A stretch of DNA of 8,212 bases, taken from assembly GCA_003231795.1 (NCBI GenBank), contig QIJI01000388.1, positions 1 through 8,212 on the forward strand, read 5' to 3'. Both the position numbers and the translations under genes were made by a program. This document shows, in pieces, positions 1 to 5,726 of this stretch. The DNA is from Gammaproteobacteria bacterium. GTDB taxonomy: Bacteria; Pseudomonadota; Gammaproteobacteria; GCA-001735895. The notes below the pieces were generated by a model, which was not told the DNA's origin, did no database searches, and saw only the letters and a program-made list of their open reading frames with translations. Position 1 is the first letter of the stretch. The number at the start of each line of letters is the position of its first letter.

Positions 1-138
1 CTCAAGGTACTGCAGCATGGCTTCCCGTCCGGGGACCGGATCGGTAATGCTTTTTTCAAGCGTTATGTAAAACGCATCTTCCTGCAGCGCCTGATACAGT
101 GCCACCGCATAATCACGAAATTTTGATTCTGGATTCAT
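1..138 (-). CDS. N-terminal 46 residues of a probable GNAT acetyltransferase (partial)
   Basis: This open frame begins at an ATG at 138 and runs off the left edge, so only the N-terminus is visible. It starts MNPESKFRDYAVALYQALQ and ends in GREAMLQYLE. The pattern of an amphipathic helix, then a D-x-F-Y-I-T segment, then G-R-x-A-M-L-x-Y resembles the start of some GNAT-family N-acetyltransferases. The acetyl-CoA binding motif would lie outside the window, so this is a tentative family call. Its ATG overlaps the stop of the upstream lipoprotein gene as ATGA, which indicates translational coupling. An AAAGG sits directly against the start with no spacer, so independent initiation looks weak. 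Confidence 0.6.
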   Translation of the reverse strand, partial: MNPESKFRDYAVALYQALQEDAFYITLEKSITDPVPGREAMLQYLE

Positions 139-542
139 CCTTTCTGTTCAATCATCTTGTGACAGGGCTGCAACATTTCGGAAAATTGCAGGTTTAACAG
201 GTTGATTTCAATCAGCGTATCTTGCTGTTCGTCACCGGAAAGGCATAATTGAATTCGATCTTCCCCGAGCCATTCGATCTGAATATTGTCATCGCTGATA
301 CCACCGCCGTCGTTGGCCACTTTTGTAGTAAGCACATGATTTTTTGCCTGGCTACCGGAGGGATTGACATAAATACGGATAATCTCGGGTCCAAATGGTA
401 ACCGATTGCGTGCCGTGTCGACGATGACCGTCTGGCTGCCCCGTGGCGATGGGTAGCTTGCGAATTCGGTGAAATCTTTATCCGCTGGTGCGCAGGCCGC
501 CATTCCGAAAATGATCGCCAGAACAAAGCTTAAACGAATCAT
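135..542 (-). CDS. Small predicted lipoprotein of unknown function
   Basis: The 135-residue product has a short hydrophobic N-terminus with a basic residue (MIRLSFVLAIIFGMAAC), ending in a lipobox-like M-A-A-C with the acceptor Cys at residue 17. It is therefore probably exported and lipid-anchored. After the anchor comes a beta-rich region with no domain I recognise, including a VILVDTARNR-like strand, an EIIRIYV strand, an IQIEWLGEDRIQLCL segment and a C-terminal LQPCHKMIEQKG. Only one cysteine pair (about residues 99 and 127) remains in the mature part and could form a disulfide. The start overlaps the stop of a small upstream open frame (ATGA at 539-542), and the stop overlaps the next gene in the same way (135-138), so the three frames form a coupled chain. 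No function can be assigned from sequence. Confidence 0.78.
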   Translation of the reverse strand: MIRLSFVLAIIFGMAACAPADKDFTEFASYPSPRGSQTVIVDTARNRLPFGPEIIRIYVNPSGSQAKNHVLTTKVANDGGGISDDNIQIEWLGEDRIQLCLSGDEQQDTLIEINLLNLQFSEMLQPCHKMIEQKG

Positions 543-640
543 GCGGGCAGGTTATCCATCAATACCCGTTTTACGTTTTCGTCGAGAACTTTGGCAACCT
601 CCGCGCTGATGAGTAGTCTCAATGCGATGTGGTTGATTAT
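539..640 (-). CDS. Possible 33-codon leader ORF with a non-standard start (uncertain)
   Basis: Between ddl and the lipoprotein gene there is an open minus-strand frame that ends in a TGA overlapping the lipoprotein ATG as ATGA. An AGGAG sequence (minus strand, about 644-649) lies 4 nt before an ATA codon (638-640) and 7 nt before an ATC codon (635-637) of this frame. The peptide would read (I)INHIALRLLISAEVAK and end in KRVLMDNLPA. There is no ATG or GTG within the useful distance, and the only TTG in frame is about 22 nt from the Shine-Dalgarno sequence. It could be a small coupled peptide using a rare start, the tail of a decayed gene, or chance. Confidence 0.25.
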   Translation of the reverse strand: MINHIALRLLISAEVAKVLDENVKRVLMDNLPA

Positions 641-665
641 CGGACTCCTGTTTTAACGGGCGGAA

Positions 666-695
666 ATTAGCATTAGTCAGATATCTTAGCGCCAA
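666..695 (-). promoter_or_regulatory. Weak candidate sigma-70 promoter for the lipoprotein/GNAT unit
   Basis: On the minus strand, TTGGCG (690-695) and GCTAAT (666-671) are separated by 18 nt, each matching four of six consensus positions. It is the best promoter-like pair in the gap between ddl and the lipoprotein gene. It sits just upstream of the AGGAG at 644-649, as expected for a short leader. The match alone is not strong. Confidence 0.25.
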
Positions 696-747
696 AACCC
701 GGAATTCGCGAGAGGCGGAACTTTTGGCCTGGGTTCGCCGTTTGAAG

Positions 748-1752
748 CTAACGATTGCGGGTTAATGCCAATTTACAGATGCGATCGCATAATTCGGGGA
801 ACTCGATGCCGGCCGCACGAGCAGATTGTGGCAGCAGGCTCGTCGCCGTCATGCCCGGGACCGTGTTGGCTTCCAGCACCCAGAGTCCGCCCGACGCATC
901 GAGGCGAAAATCGACGCGACTGAAACCACTCAGTTTCAGCGTCTGGTGAACCCGTAAACCAAGGTCCTGAACCTGCTGTGTCAATCCTGCGCTGATGTCA
1001 GCCGGGAATATTTCCTGTGCTGCATTGCGTTGATATTTGCTGTGATAATCGAATATTTCCGATTCGACAATAATTTCACCCACTGCAAGTGGAGTTTGAT
1101 CCAGGATGCCGACCGTAATCTCCCGTCCCGGAACAAAATGTTCCAGCATGACCTCATTGCCGAAAGCGCCCGCTTTGGCTATCGCTGCTGTCAGATCTTC
1201 GGCTTTGTGTACCAGGGAAAGCCCGACTGTCGACCCCTGTGCGTTGGGTTTGACGATTACCGGGTATCCGAGACGGTTGTCGATTGCGGTATCCAGCGGG
1301 GTACACATTTGCCAGTCCGCAGTAGGTACCCCTGCGGCCTGCATAATGCGTTTGGAGATATCCTTGTCCATTGCCAGGGTACTGCCGGTGTGGCCCGAAC
1401 CGGTAAAGGTAATGCCGGACACTTCGAATAGCGCCTGTAACGAGCCGTCTTCACCGGAACCTCCGTGTAATGCGATAAATACAACATCGACCTGTTTCAG
1501 TTCGCTGGCGTTGTATACCGAAAGTGCCGAGTCTGACCTGATTTCAGCCAGCGCATTTGAGTCCGGCGGTGTGTCCAGAATCTGAAACTGCTGTAACTTT
1601 TTTTCGTCACTTGCGCTCAATTCGCCACGGGCGGTATCGACGGCAAGTACTTCGTGTCCACATTGACGCAGGCCGTCTATGATCTGTAGTCCACTGGCGA
1701 TCGATACGTCGCGTTCTTCGCTGTCGCCTCCAAAAATAACTGCAATTTTCAA
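748..1752 (-). CDS. ddl: D-alanine--D-alanine ligase
   Basis: This 334-residue ATP-grasp enzyme joins two D-alanines for the peptidoglycan stem peptide in the cytoplasm. All family landmarks are present in order: IFGGDSEERDVS (7-17, glutamate 13 for the first D-Ala), HGGSGEDGSLQ (96-106), KPNAQGSTVG (168-177), the omega-loop FDYHSKYQ (234-241), SRVDF (278-282) with the Mg ligand D281, and EANTVPGMTATSL (294-306) with E294 and N296. Lys130 and Lys168 match the nucleotide-binding lysines. It is about 28 residues longer than E. coli DdlB because of an acidic insert near residues 43-80. The start codon is TTG at 1752, fixed by the family N-terminus KIAVIFGG and by AGGA six nucleotides upstream. 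It lies 22 bp after a VOC gene, not in a recognisable division/cell-wall cluster. A weak TTG start may keep expression low. Confidence 0.97.
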   Translation of the reverse strand: MKIAVIFGGDSEERDVSIASGLQIIDGLRQCGHEVLAVDTARGELSASDEKKLQQFQILDTPPDSNALAEIRSDSALSVYNASELKQVDVVFIALHGGSGEDGSLQALFEVSGITFTGSGHTGSTLAMDKDISKRIMQAAGVPTADWQMCTPLDTAIDNRLGYPVIVKPNAQGSTVGLSLVHKAEDLTAAIAKAGAFGNEVMLEHFVPGREITVGILDQTPLAVGEIIVESEIFDYHSKYQRNAAQEIFPADISAGLTQQVQDLGLRVHQTLKLSGFSRVDFRLDASGGLWVLEANTVPGMTATSLLPQSARAAGIEFPELCDRICKLALTRNR

Positions 1753-1774
1753 GCTGGTTCCTGTATAGATTGAT

Positions 1775-2188
1775 TCAGGAGTTAGATGATAACGCCGATC
1801 TTAATTCGATGGTATTGCCTTCGGGGTCCTTGATATAAATCGAACGCCCCAGTCCCTGTGCACCATATCGGTCTTCGAAACGACCCGCGGTGATACCCCG
1901 ATTTGACAGACACTCGGTGATATCAGTTTCTGAAATTGGTTTTAACTGGAGGCAGAAATGATCGAGGCTGTTATCGTTTTGCGTTGGTGCGCCACCACCG
2001 ACTTTGCCAAGCTCGCTGTCTACCACAACCAGGTCGATCAGCGCGTTACCGGCGCGCAGTTGCGTCAATCCGGTTGCGGCGGAAGTTTCACGCTCGACTG
2101 TACAGCCTAAAACGCGACAGTAGAAATCCAGCATCTCTTCGATTCGGGTAGTCCTCAAAACAATATGATCAATGCCTGCTATTTCCAT
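1775..2188 (-). CDS. VOC superfamily (glyoxalase/dioxygenase-like) protein
   Basis: The 137-residue product has the two beta-alpha-beta-beta-beta modules of vicinal oxygen chelate proteins. The N-terminal strand carries His8 (IDHIVLRT), followed by a helix IEEMLDFYCRVLGC. The second module begins with SLDHFCLQ, with His77, and ends with KDPEGNTIEL, where Glu128 is the usual third metal ligand. These three residues match the metal site of the family. The substrate is not readable from sequence; glyoxalase I, fosfomycin thiol transferase and small dioxygenase relatives all share this layout. The closing D-P-E-G-N-x-I-E-L form is common in uncharacterised single-domain VOC enzymes. The ATG start has only a weak GGA upstream. 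It follows a GST gene after 103 bp and precedes ddl by 22 bp. Confidence 0.9.
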   Translation of the reverse strand: MEIAGIDHIVLRTTRIEEMLDFYCRVLGCTVERETSAATGLTQLRAGNALIDLVVVDSELGKVGGGAPTQNDNSLDHFCLQLKPISETDITECLSNRGITAGRFEDRYGAQGLGRSIYIKDPEGNTIELRSALSSNS

Positions 2189-2242
2189 TCTTCAAATTCC
2201 ATCGTTTGTTTCAGGTAACCAGCGTGTTGCTATCGACCAGAT

Positions 2243-2248
2243 TTTATA
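2243..2248 (-). promoter_or_regulatory. Possible -10 element of an internal promoter before VOC/ddl
   Basis: The 103-bp gap between the GST gene and the second VOC gene contains TATAAA on the minus strand, matching five of six -10 consensus positions, about 55 nt before the VOC start. No good -35 sequence is visible at 16-18 nt. It is offered only because this is the one sizeable gap in an otherwise tight gene run. Confidence 0.2.
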
Positions 2249-2291
2249 ACGCTTGAATGCCAGGCGCACAGAAAATTGTCTTTTCAATGGA

Positions 2292-2942
2292 TTATCGAGA
2301 ACGAGGTAGCCAACCACTACTGTCAGCTTCCGCTGCAGAATATGCTGATGCTTTAAACACCGGCAGTGATTCGCAATAGTCGCAATGGGCATCGAGTTTT
2401 GGAAAATCTCCTTTTGAAAGCGATACCTGTTGCTTTTCACGAATATAAGTCATCGCTATGGCGCAGGTAATATCGGCCTGGGTTAACGAGTCACCACAAA
2501 TCCAGGGATCGGGCTTCAGTGCTTCCAGCCAGTGCAAGGCAGAAAAGATCTGCTTCTTGAGGCGTTCGGACCAGGCTTCATCGATTTTATCGGGGTTGCG
2601 ACGGGCGTATTCGATTCCACGCTCATAGGCCTTTTCAGCGAGGCCGATTGCGACTGCTTCGATTCGCATTACATTTCTTCGGGCTTCGGGCTCTAAAGGA
2701 AACAGGCGTTTGTCCGCGCTGGCACCCTGCTCGATATGGTCGATGATCATACGACTATCGAATATTGACTCTCCGTTATCGAGCACCACTACCGGGACCT
2801 TACCCAACGGGTTGTATTCGAGCATTTCGTCGAAGTCTTTAAACACCGACAACAGTTTGCGCTCAAATGCGATGCCATGGTGATTCATAGCGACTGCGGT
2901 TCTGCGAACAAACGGAGAATCAAACTGACCGACAAGTATCAT
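2292..2942 (-). CDS. Glutathione S-transferase family protein, YibF-like
   Basis: This 216-residue cytoplasmic protein has a thioredoxin-fold N-terminal domain and an all-helical C-terminal domain. The N-terminus (MILVGQFDSPFVRRTAVAM) places Ser9 where GSTs activate glutathione, and NPLGKVPVVVLDNG (44-57) holds the conserved cis-proline (Pro50). The glutathione gamma-glutamyl contact region reads ESIFDSRMIIDHIE (58-71), with a Ser63 in the usual place. The C-terminal N-capping box is TQAD (154-157). Layout and motifs resemble E. coli YibF. The substrate is unknown; members conjugate or reduce glutathione adducts or only bind ligands. No clear Shine-Dalgarno sequence precedes the ATG, 15 bp after the DUF6572 stop. 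Adjacent VOC genes fit a shared theme of thiol or electrophile handling, but this is inference. Confidence 0.93.
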   Translation of the reverse strand: MILVGQFDSPFVRRTAVAMNHHGIAFERKLLSVFKDFDEMLEYNPLGKVPVVVLDNGESIFDSRMIIDHIEQGASADKRLFPLEPEARRNVMRIEAVAIGLAEKAYERGIEYARRNPDKIDEAWSERLKKQIFSALHWLEALKPDPWICGDSLTQADITCAIAMTYIREKQQVSLSKGDFPKLDAHCDYCESLPVFKASAYSAAEADSSGWLPRSR

Positions 2943-2957
2943 AAGTGCATATACAGC

Positions 2958-3278
2958 TCAGGCCTGGGCAGAAATCTCGTGGGTTAGTTCGAGTCCGGCT
3001 GCGTTGACCACGTTGCAGCATTCCTTGATAAAAGCTTCCGTTTTGGCATCGGGTTGGTGATTTGAAACAATATGTATCCTGATCGTTTTCCCTTCAGCTT
3101 CGGGGTAGGATTTGTAAATATCACCGGATTCGATAAACGACAGGTAAGCGCTGATCTTTTTCTGTAGTTTGAGTAAAGTTCCTTTTTCCCATTGCAGATG
3201 ATTAGAGATGGTAAGTACCACCGCTCCCGCGGCCGACAGGCCAAGGAAATCTATAGTCGCTTGATCCTCGATCGTCAT
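2958..3278 (-). CDS. DUF6572 domain protein
   Basis: The 106-residue protein matches, by eye, the DUF6572 family: an N-terminal MTIEDQATIDFLG, a strand AGAVVLTISNHLQWEKG (17-33), the helix and motif KISAYLSFIESGDIYKSYPEAEGK (41-64), a central strand IRIHIVSNHQP and a C-terminal helix EAFIKECCNVVNAAG. The family's function is not known to me; members are small soluble proteins, often in accessory positions. Its ATG overlaps the upstream DUF3565 stop as ATGA (3275-3278), and GGGGTG lies about 7 nt before the start, so translation of the pair is probably coupled. The GST gene follows after 15 bp. Two adjacent cysteines (86-87) in the last helix are notable but unexplained. Confidence 0.82.
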   Translation of the reverse strand: MTIEDQATIDFLGLSAAGAVVLTISNHLQWEKGTLLKLQKKISAYLSFIESGDIYKSYPEAEGKTIRIHIVSNHQPDAKTEAFIKECCNVVNAAGLELTHEISAQA

Positions 3279-3475
3279 ACCGCTTCACCCCGGCCACACT
3301 TTTTGCAATTCAGCTTATGTCCCAGCATTGATTCTCTGCCTTGATCGGTTTCAACCCAGGGACGACTTACCAGTGGCGGATTGTTTCGTACATGCTGATT
3401 GTGCCCACATCCGAGCTGTGCGACCCAGTGATTTTCCTCATCCCGATGATATCCGACGATGGGTTGTTTCATCAC
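3275..3475 (-). CDS. DUF3565 family protein, small probable zinc-binding protein
   Basis: This 66-residue protein has the features of the DUF3565 family: K-Q-P-I-V-G-Y-H-R-D-E-E near the N-terminus, then W-V-A-Q-L-G-C-G-H-N-Q-H-V-R (17-30), R-P-W-V (38-41) and a C-terminal L-N-C-K-K-C (55-60). Cys23, His25 or His28, Cys57 and Cys60 could form one zinc site; this is inferred from spacing. The biological role is not established. The reading frame begins GTG-ATG at 3475/3472, so either codon could be the start; ATG would remove one residue. A GGAG lies rather far upstream (13-16 nt), so translation may depend on the preceding VOC gene, whose stop is 8 bp away. The gene overlaps DUF6572 by four bases. 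Confidence 0.88.
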   Translation of the reverse strand: MMKQPIVGYHRDEENHWVAQLGCGHNQHVRNNPPLVSRPWVETDQGRESMLGHKLNCKKCGRGEAV

Positions 3476-3483
3476 TGTTCGGG

Positions 3484-3885
3484 TTATTCTCCGGGCCAGA
3501 TTAATTCGAGGCGAATGCCACCGGGTTCGAAAAACATCATATGCTTTCGCGGCCCGGACCCCAGCAATTCTGGCATGAATTCGATCTCAACGCCGGAGTA
3601 TTGCTTTACTTTCTCACCGAGCCTGTTCAATTGCTGTTCAGATTCAACCTGAATGGCCAGATGGTGCAGTCCGACATTCTGTCGCATATGAAACGCGTTG
3701 ACCGACAGTTGATGGTCGACCTGCCACAGGGTCAGGCGTAGTCTTCCATCCGAAACGGCCGATCTCGGATAACTTTCATCTCTACCAAACTCTTCCCAAC
3801 CGAGACAATCGACGAAAAATGAAACGGTTTGATTCAGGTCTGCGACCGAAAGGCCGAGATGATTGATTCCCTGTGTTTCAGGCAT
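3484..3885 (-). CDS. VOC superfamily protein
   Basis: The 133-residue protein is a single-domain vicinal oxygen chelate enzyme. His9 in GINHLGLSV starts the first module, with helix LNQTVSFFVDCLGWEEFGR after it. The second module begins at VGLHHLAIQV, with His75 the likely ligand and His74 beside it. It ends in FFEPGGIRLELIW, where Glu127 takes the third metal position. The region SGVEIEFMPELLGSGPRKHMMF is longer than in its neighbour at 1775-2188, so the two are not a recent duplication. The reaction is unknown; lyase, isomerase and dioxygenase relatives share the fold. It is the first gene of the run leading to ddl, about 40 nt after a possible transcription start, with GGAG about 10 nt before the ATG. 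Confidence 0.92.
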   Translation of the reverse strand: MPETQGINHLGLSVADLNQTVSFFVDCLGWEEFGRDESYPRSAVSDGRLRLTLWQVDHQLSVNAFHMRQNVGLHHLAIQVESEQQLNRLGEKVKQYSGVEIEFMPELLGSGPRKHMMFFEPGGIRLELIWPGE

Positions 3886-3932
3886 ATTGGTTGGGCTCCA
3901 GTTGGATTGACGCTGGTTTGATCGAAAACGGT

Positions 3933-3938
3933 ATTCTA
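3933..3938 (-). promoter_or_regulatory. Candidate -10 box for the VOC-DUF3565-DUF6572-GST run
   Basis: TAGAAT on the minus strand matches five of six -10 positions and lies about 48 nt before the VOC start, downstream of a hairpin that ends the preceding unit. The -35 region is poor (TGGAAT at an 18-nt spacing), so it may be weak or activator-dependent. Placement is the main support. Confidence 0.33.
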
Positions 3939-3977
3939 CCCTGTCGCGCTTTGCAGATTCCAGGTCTGTAGTAATCC

Positions 3978-4006
3978 AGGAGAACCCTGATAAATCAGAG
4001 GCTCCT
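3978..4006 (-). terminator. Imperfect hairpin just after the GNAT gene, possible terminator
   Basis: The arms AGGAG/CTCCT and CTCTGAT/ATCAGGG (one G-U pair) fold back with small internal mismatches and a short A/T loop. The hairpin touches the stop codon of the acetyltransferase gene. There is no run of T after it on the minus strand, so it is not a classical intrinsic terminator; it may instead protect the transcript 3' end. Confidence 0.35.
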
Positions 4007-4416
4007 TAGGAAATGTGTCTGCCCATGCTGATGCGTTCCTCCTGGCTAAATCCCAGCGATCGGTAAAATGACATCACCGCTTCATTGCCAGCGCGTATTT
4101 GCAGGTTTACCTTGATACAGCCCGTGGATTTGAGGGCCTGTAAAGCAGTTTCAACCAGTGCGGCCCCAGTTCCGTCGCGGCGATACTCGGGAAGTACCGC
4201 AACCGCGTAAAGCCAGCCACGATGACCGTCATAACCAGCCATGCAGGCACCGATCAATATGCCGTCGATTTCAGCGATAAATACCAGGTCGTCGATTTCA
4301 AGTTTCGCGGCGAGTACTGCGGAAGGTTCGTTGTGAGGCGGGTCGTCTGGAAAAACAGTTGTCCAAAAGGCGACTAGTGCCTGGCGATCGGAAGGTTTGT
4401 ATTTGCGGATATTCAC
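4006..4416 (-). CDS. GNAT family acetyltransferase, YpeA-like
   Basis: This 136-residue protein is a compact GNAT-fold enzyme that transfers acetyl from acetyl-CoA to an amine. The acetyl-CoA pyrophosphate loop is VLPEYRRDGTGAALVETAL (74-92), with the R-x-x-G-x-G signature at 79-84. The preceding segment GYDGHRGWLYAVAV (61-74) is characteristic of the E. coli YpeA group, as is NEAVMSFYRSLGF (111-123) with Tyr118 in the usual proton-donor region. Length is close to YpeA. The acceptor is unknown. The start is GTG at 4416, 12 bp after the membrane protein stop, with an AGG only 2 nt before it; poor initiation suggests coupling to the upstream gene. A hairpin follows the stop. Confidence 0.92.
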   Translation of the reverse strand: MNIRKYKPSDRQALVAFWTTVFPDDPPHNEPSAVLAAKLEIDDLVFIAEIDGILIGACMAGYDGHRGWLYAVAVLPEYRRDGTGAALVETALQALKSTGCIKVNLQIRAGNEAVMSFYRSLGFSQEERISMGRHIS

Positions 4417-4428
4417 AACCTGTTGCGA

Positions 4429-4782
4429 TTACTTGAACAGCAGTATAAAAAATGGCAGCCAGAAAAGGATCATTATTGCCATGATCATCAATTCAATTCG
4501 ACTGACCGCGATAAAGTGATCGCGCACCTCGCCTTGTGCGTCTGCGGCCTGAATACGCGACATAACATAGTCGAAAAACATAACCACCAGCAGCAATGGC
4601 GCCATTGCTGGCGCAATCAGAGTTGGGAAAATGTACCAGATTGAATCAGACATATCGGACGCGGTTAAGCGACGTAAAATGGAATCGATTACGGGTAAAA
4701 GCATATTCACCATGGCAATGGCGATCAGGCCGAGACGTAAGGTACCCAGCGATGCGAGTCGTGATTTGAATGGCGTTGTCAT
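4429..4782 (-). CDS. Small inner-membrane protein with three predicted helices
   Basis: The 117-residue protein has three hydrophobic segments, at about residues 15-34 (LRLGLIAIAMVNMLLPVIDS), 47-70 (an IWYIFPTLIAPAM-containing segment running into LLLVVMFF) and 96-116 (IELMIMAIMILFWLPFFILLF). A charged loop at 75-95 contains SRIQAADAQGEVRDHF. The basic N-terminus and the loop charges suggest an odd number of crossings with a short C-terminal tail, so the orientation is only a guess. I recognise no family. Membrane topology and a clean ATG start make it likely to be real. It lies 12 bp upstream of the YpeA-like gene and is probably cotranscribed with it. Confidence 0.75.
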   Translation of the reverse strand: MTTPFKSRLASLGTLRLGLIAIAMVNMLLPVIDSILRRLTASDMSDSIWYIFPTLIAPAMAPLLLVVMFFDYVMSRIQAADAQGEVRDHFIAVSRIELMIMAIMILFWLPFFILLFK

Positions 4783-4792
4783 GTGGTCAGTC

Positions 4793-4915
4793 TATCAAGT
4801 TGGCGGTCGTGGACATGGATTTTACTCGGTATCTATAAGCCCAGTATAGCCCCAGACAGGCACATGCCATATCCGACTGGGTATCCCAGGTGGCGGTACC
4901 GCACGTGGATTTTTA
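4793..4915. repeat. Imperfect direct repeat in the gap after the small lipoprotein gene
   Basis: A segment starting TGGCGGT at 4801 recurs exactly 90 bp later at 4891; over 23 aligned bases 19 match, and TATC lies just before each copy. The second copy includes a 10-bp palindrome GCGGTACCGC (4893-4902) and runs into the stop codon of the lipoprotein gene. Between the copies are small hairpins: CTGGG/CCCAG (4877-4889) and CTATA/TATAG (4833-4849). No gene is seen in this gap. Confidence 0.45.
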
Positions 4916-5227
4916 ATCTGCAGTAGTTGCAATCTGGATGTATATCGCTCGGGGTTTACGATCAAATGTTTGTTTTACAGCAGATCGAACGACTCTTTTT
5001 AACTCGGATACTGTTCTGTCTGCAACATCGTCGGCATTCAGCGAAATGGAAACATCGACCAATATACTGCCACTGATGTTGAATCCAACCAGTGGCTCGA
5101 CTCCAATACTCTCTTTGATCAGGCCCTTTAGCTGTTCCTGGGTATCGCGCATGTCACGCAGGTCTTCAACCGTGTTGCAACTCACAATTACGAACGCAAA
5201 AATCAACCCCAACAATAATTTACTCAC
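4913..5227 (-). CDS. Small predicted lipoprotein
   Basis: The 104-residue product begins MSKLLLGLIFAFVIVSC, a short lipoprotein signal with I-V-S-C and acceptor Cys17. The mature part starts with a charged helix (NTVEDLRDMRDTQEQLKGLIKESIG), followed by a glycine-containing strand PLVGFNISGSILVDVSISLNADDV, then a helix VSELKRVVRSAVKQTF and a last strand PRAIYIQIA. This alpha-beta-alpha-beta order is clear, but I know no matching family. The start is GTG at 5227, supported by an excellent GGAGG six nucleotides upstream; the next methionine is internal to the signal-less region. It is 40 bp after the cupin gene and is probably in the same transcript. Confidence 0.8.
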   Translation of the reverse strand: MSKLLLGLIFAFVIVSCNTVEDLRDMRDTQEQLKGLIKESIGVEPLVGFNISGSILVDVSISLNADDVADRTVSELKRVVRSAVKQTFDRKPRAIYIQIATTAD

Positions 5228-5233
5228 TATATT

Positions 5234-5238
5234 CCTCC
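5234..5238 (-). promoter_or_regulatory. Strong Shine-Dalgarno deciding the GTG start at 5227
   Basis: GGAGG on the minus strand is separated by 6 nt from the GTG of the small lipoprotein gene. It is the clearest ribosome binding site in the window and fixes a non-ATG start. Confidence 0.85.
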
Positions 5239-5267
5239 GGTTTATCGATTCCGCCTGGTCTCAAAGC

Positions 5268-5726
5268 TTACTTTGCGCTCAGGCTTCGGGGTGTGACTTT
5301 GCCATCAAGCGGGTAGTCAAATCCGATTAGCCGGCAACCGTTAACGGTTTTACTGCTATGTTCCGTTCCCGGCTCATAGATAACATAGTCTCCCGGGCCC
5401 AATACGGTGCCATCCGACTCGACTACATCGCCCTCCAGAATCAGGTACTCCTCGCGCAGGCTGTGAACGTGTCTGGTAGTTTCGGTTCCAGGATCCATGC
5501 GAATCAGATACATCCCATGACCACTGTCGCGGTTATAACTCAGATCAAGTTGGTAAACACCCGCTAAAACCGGGCCGCCGAAATCGTACGGGTAGTATTT
5601 CGCCTTGTCGGTATTAACAATTTGGCGTTGATCACCAAAGCCATCGGAATATTTTTTCATGTCATCGAACTCACTGGAAAAATTTAGTACTTTATTAATC
5701 AGAGGCTCTCTAATCCGTCGCAGCAC
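5268..5726 (-). CDS. Cupin domain protein
   Basis: The protein carries both cupin motifs. Motif 1 is PGTETTRHVHSLREEYLILEG (79-99), with metal ligands His86, His88 and Glu92. Motif 2 is GPGDYVIYEPGTEHSS (110-125), with His123, although the usual proline two before the glycine is a glutamate. It is a single-domain, soluble protein that probably binds one metal ion; substrate and reaction are unknown. The domain begins near residue 45 (YPYDFGGPVLAGV). The start is uncertain: GTG at 5726 overlaps the preceding gene by 17 bp with no clear ribosome site, whereas ATG at 5660 (MKKYSDGFGDQ) gives 130 residues and also lacks a strong site. The upstream gene encodes a secreted protein and the downstream one a lipoprotein. 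Confidence 0.85.
   Translation of the reverse strand: MLRRIREPLINKVLNFSSEFDDMKKYSDGFGDQRQIVNTDKAKYYPYDFGGPVLAGVYQLDLSYNRDSGHGMYLIRMDPGTETTRHVHSLREEYLILEGDVVESDGTVLGPGDYVIYEPGTEHSSKTVNGCRLIGFDYPLDGKVTPRSLSAK

Noticed and set aside
709..747. Possible ddl terminator with GGCGAAC and GTTCCGCC arms
   Set aside because: The stem is only 7 bp with a bulge, and no T-rich tract follows on the minus strand, so it is too weak to annotate.
1106..1585. Long plus-strand frame of 159 codons opposite ddl
   Set aside because: It is the antisense shadow of the strongly conserved ddl gene, and its composition follows from the codons of that gene.
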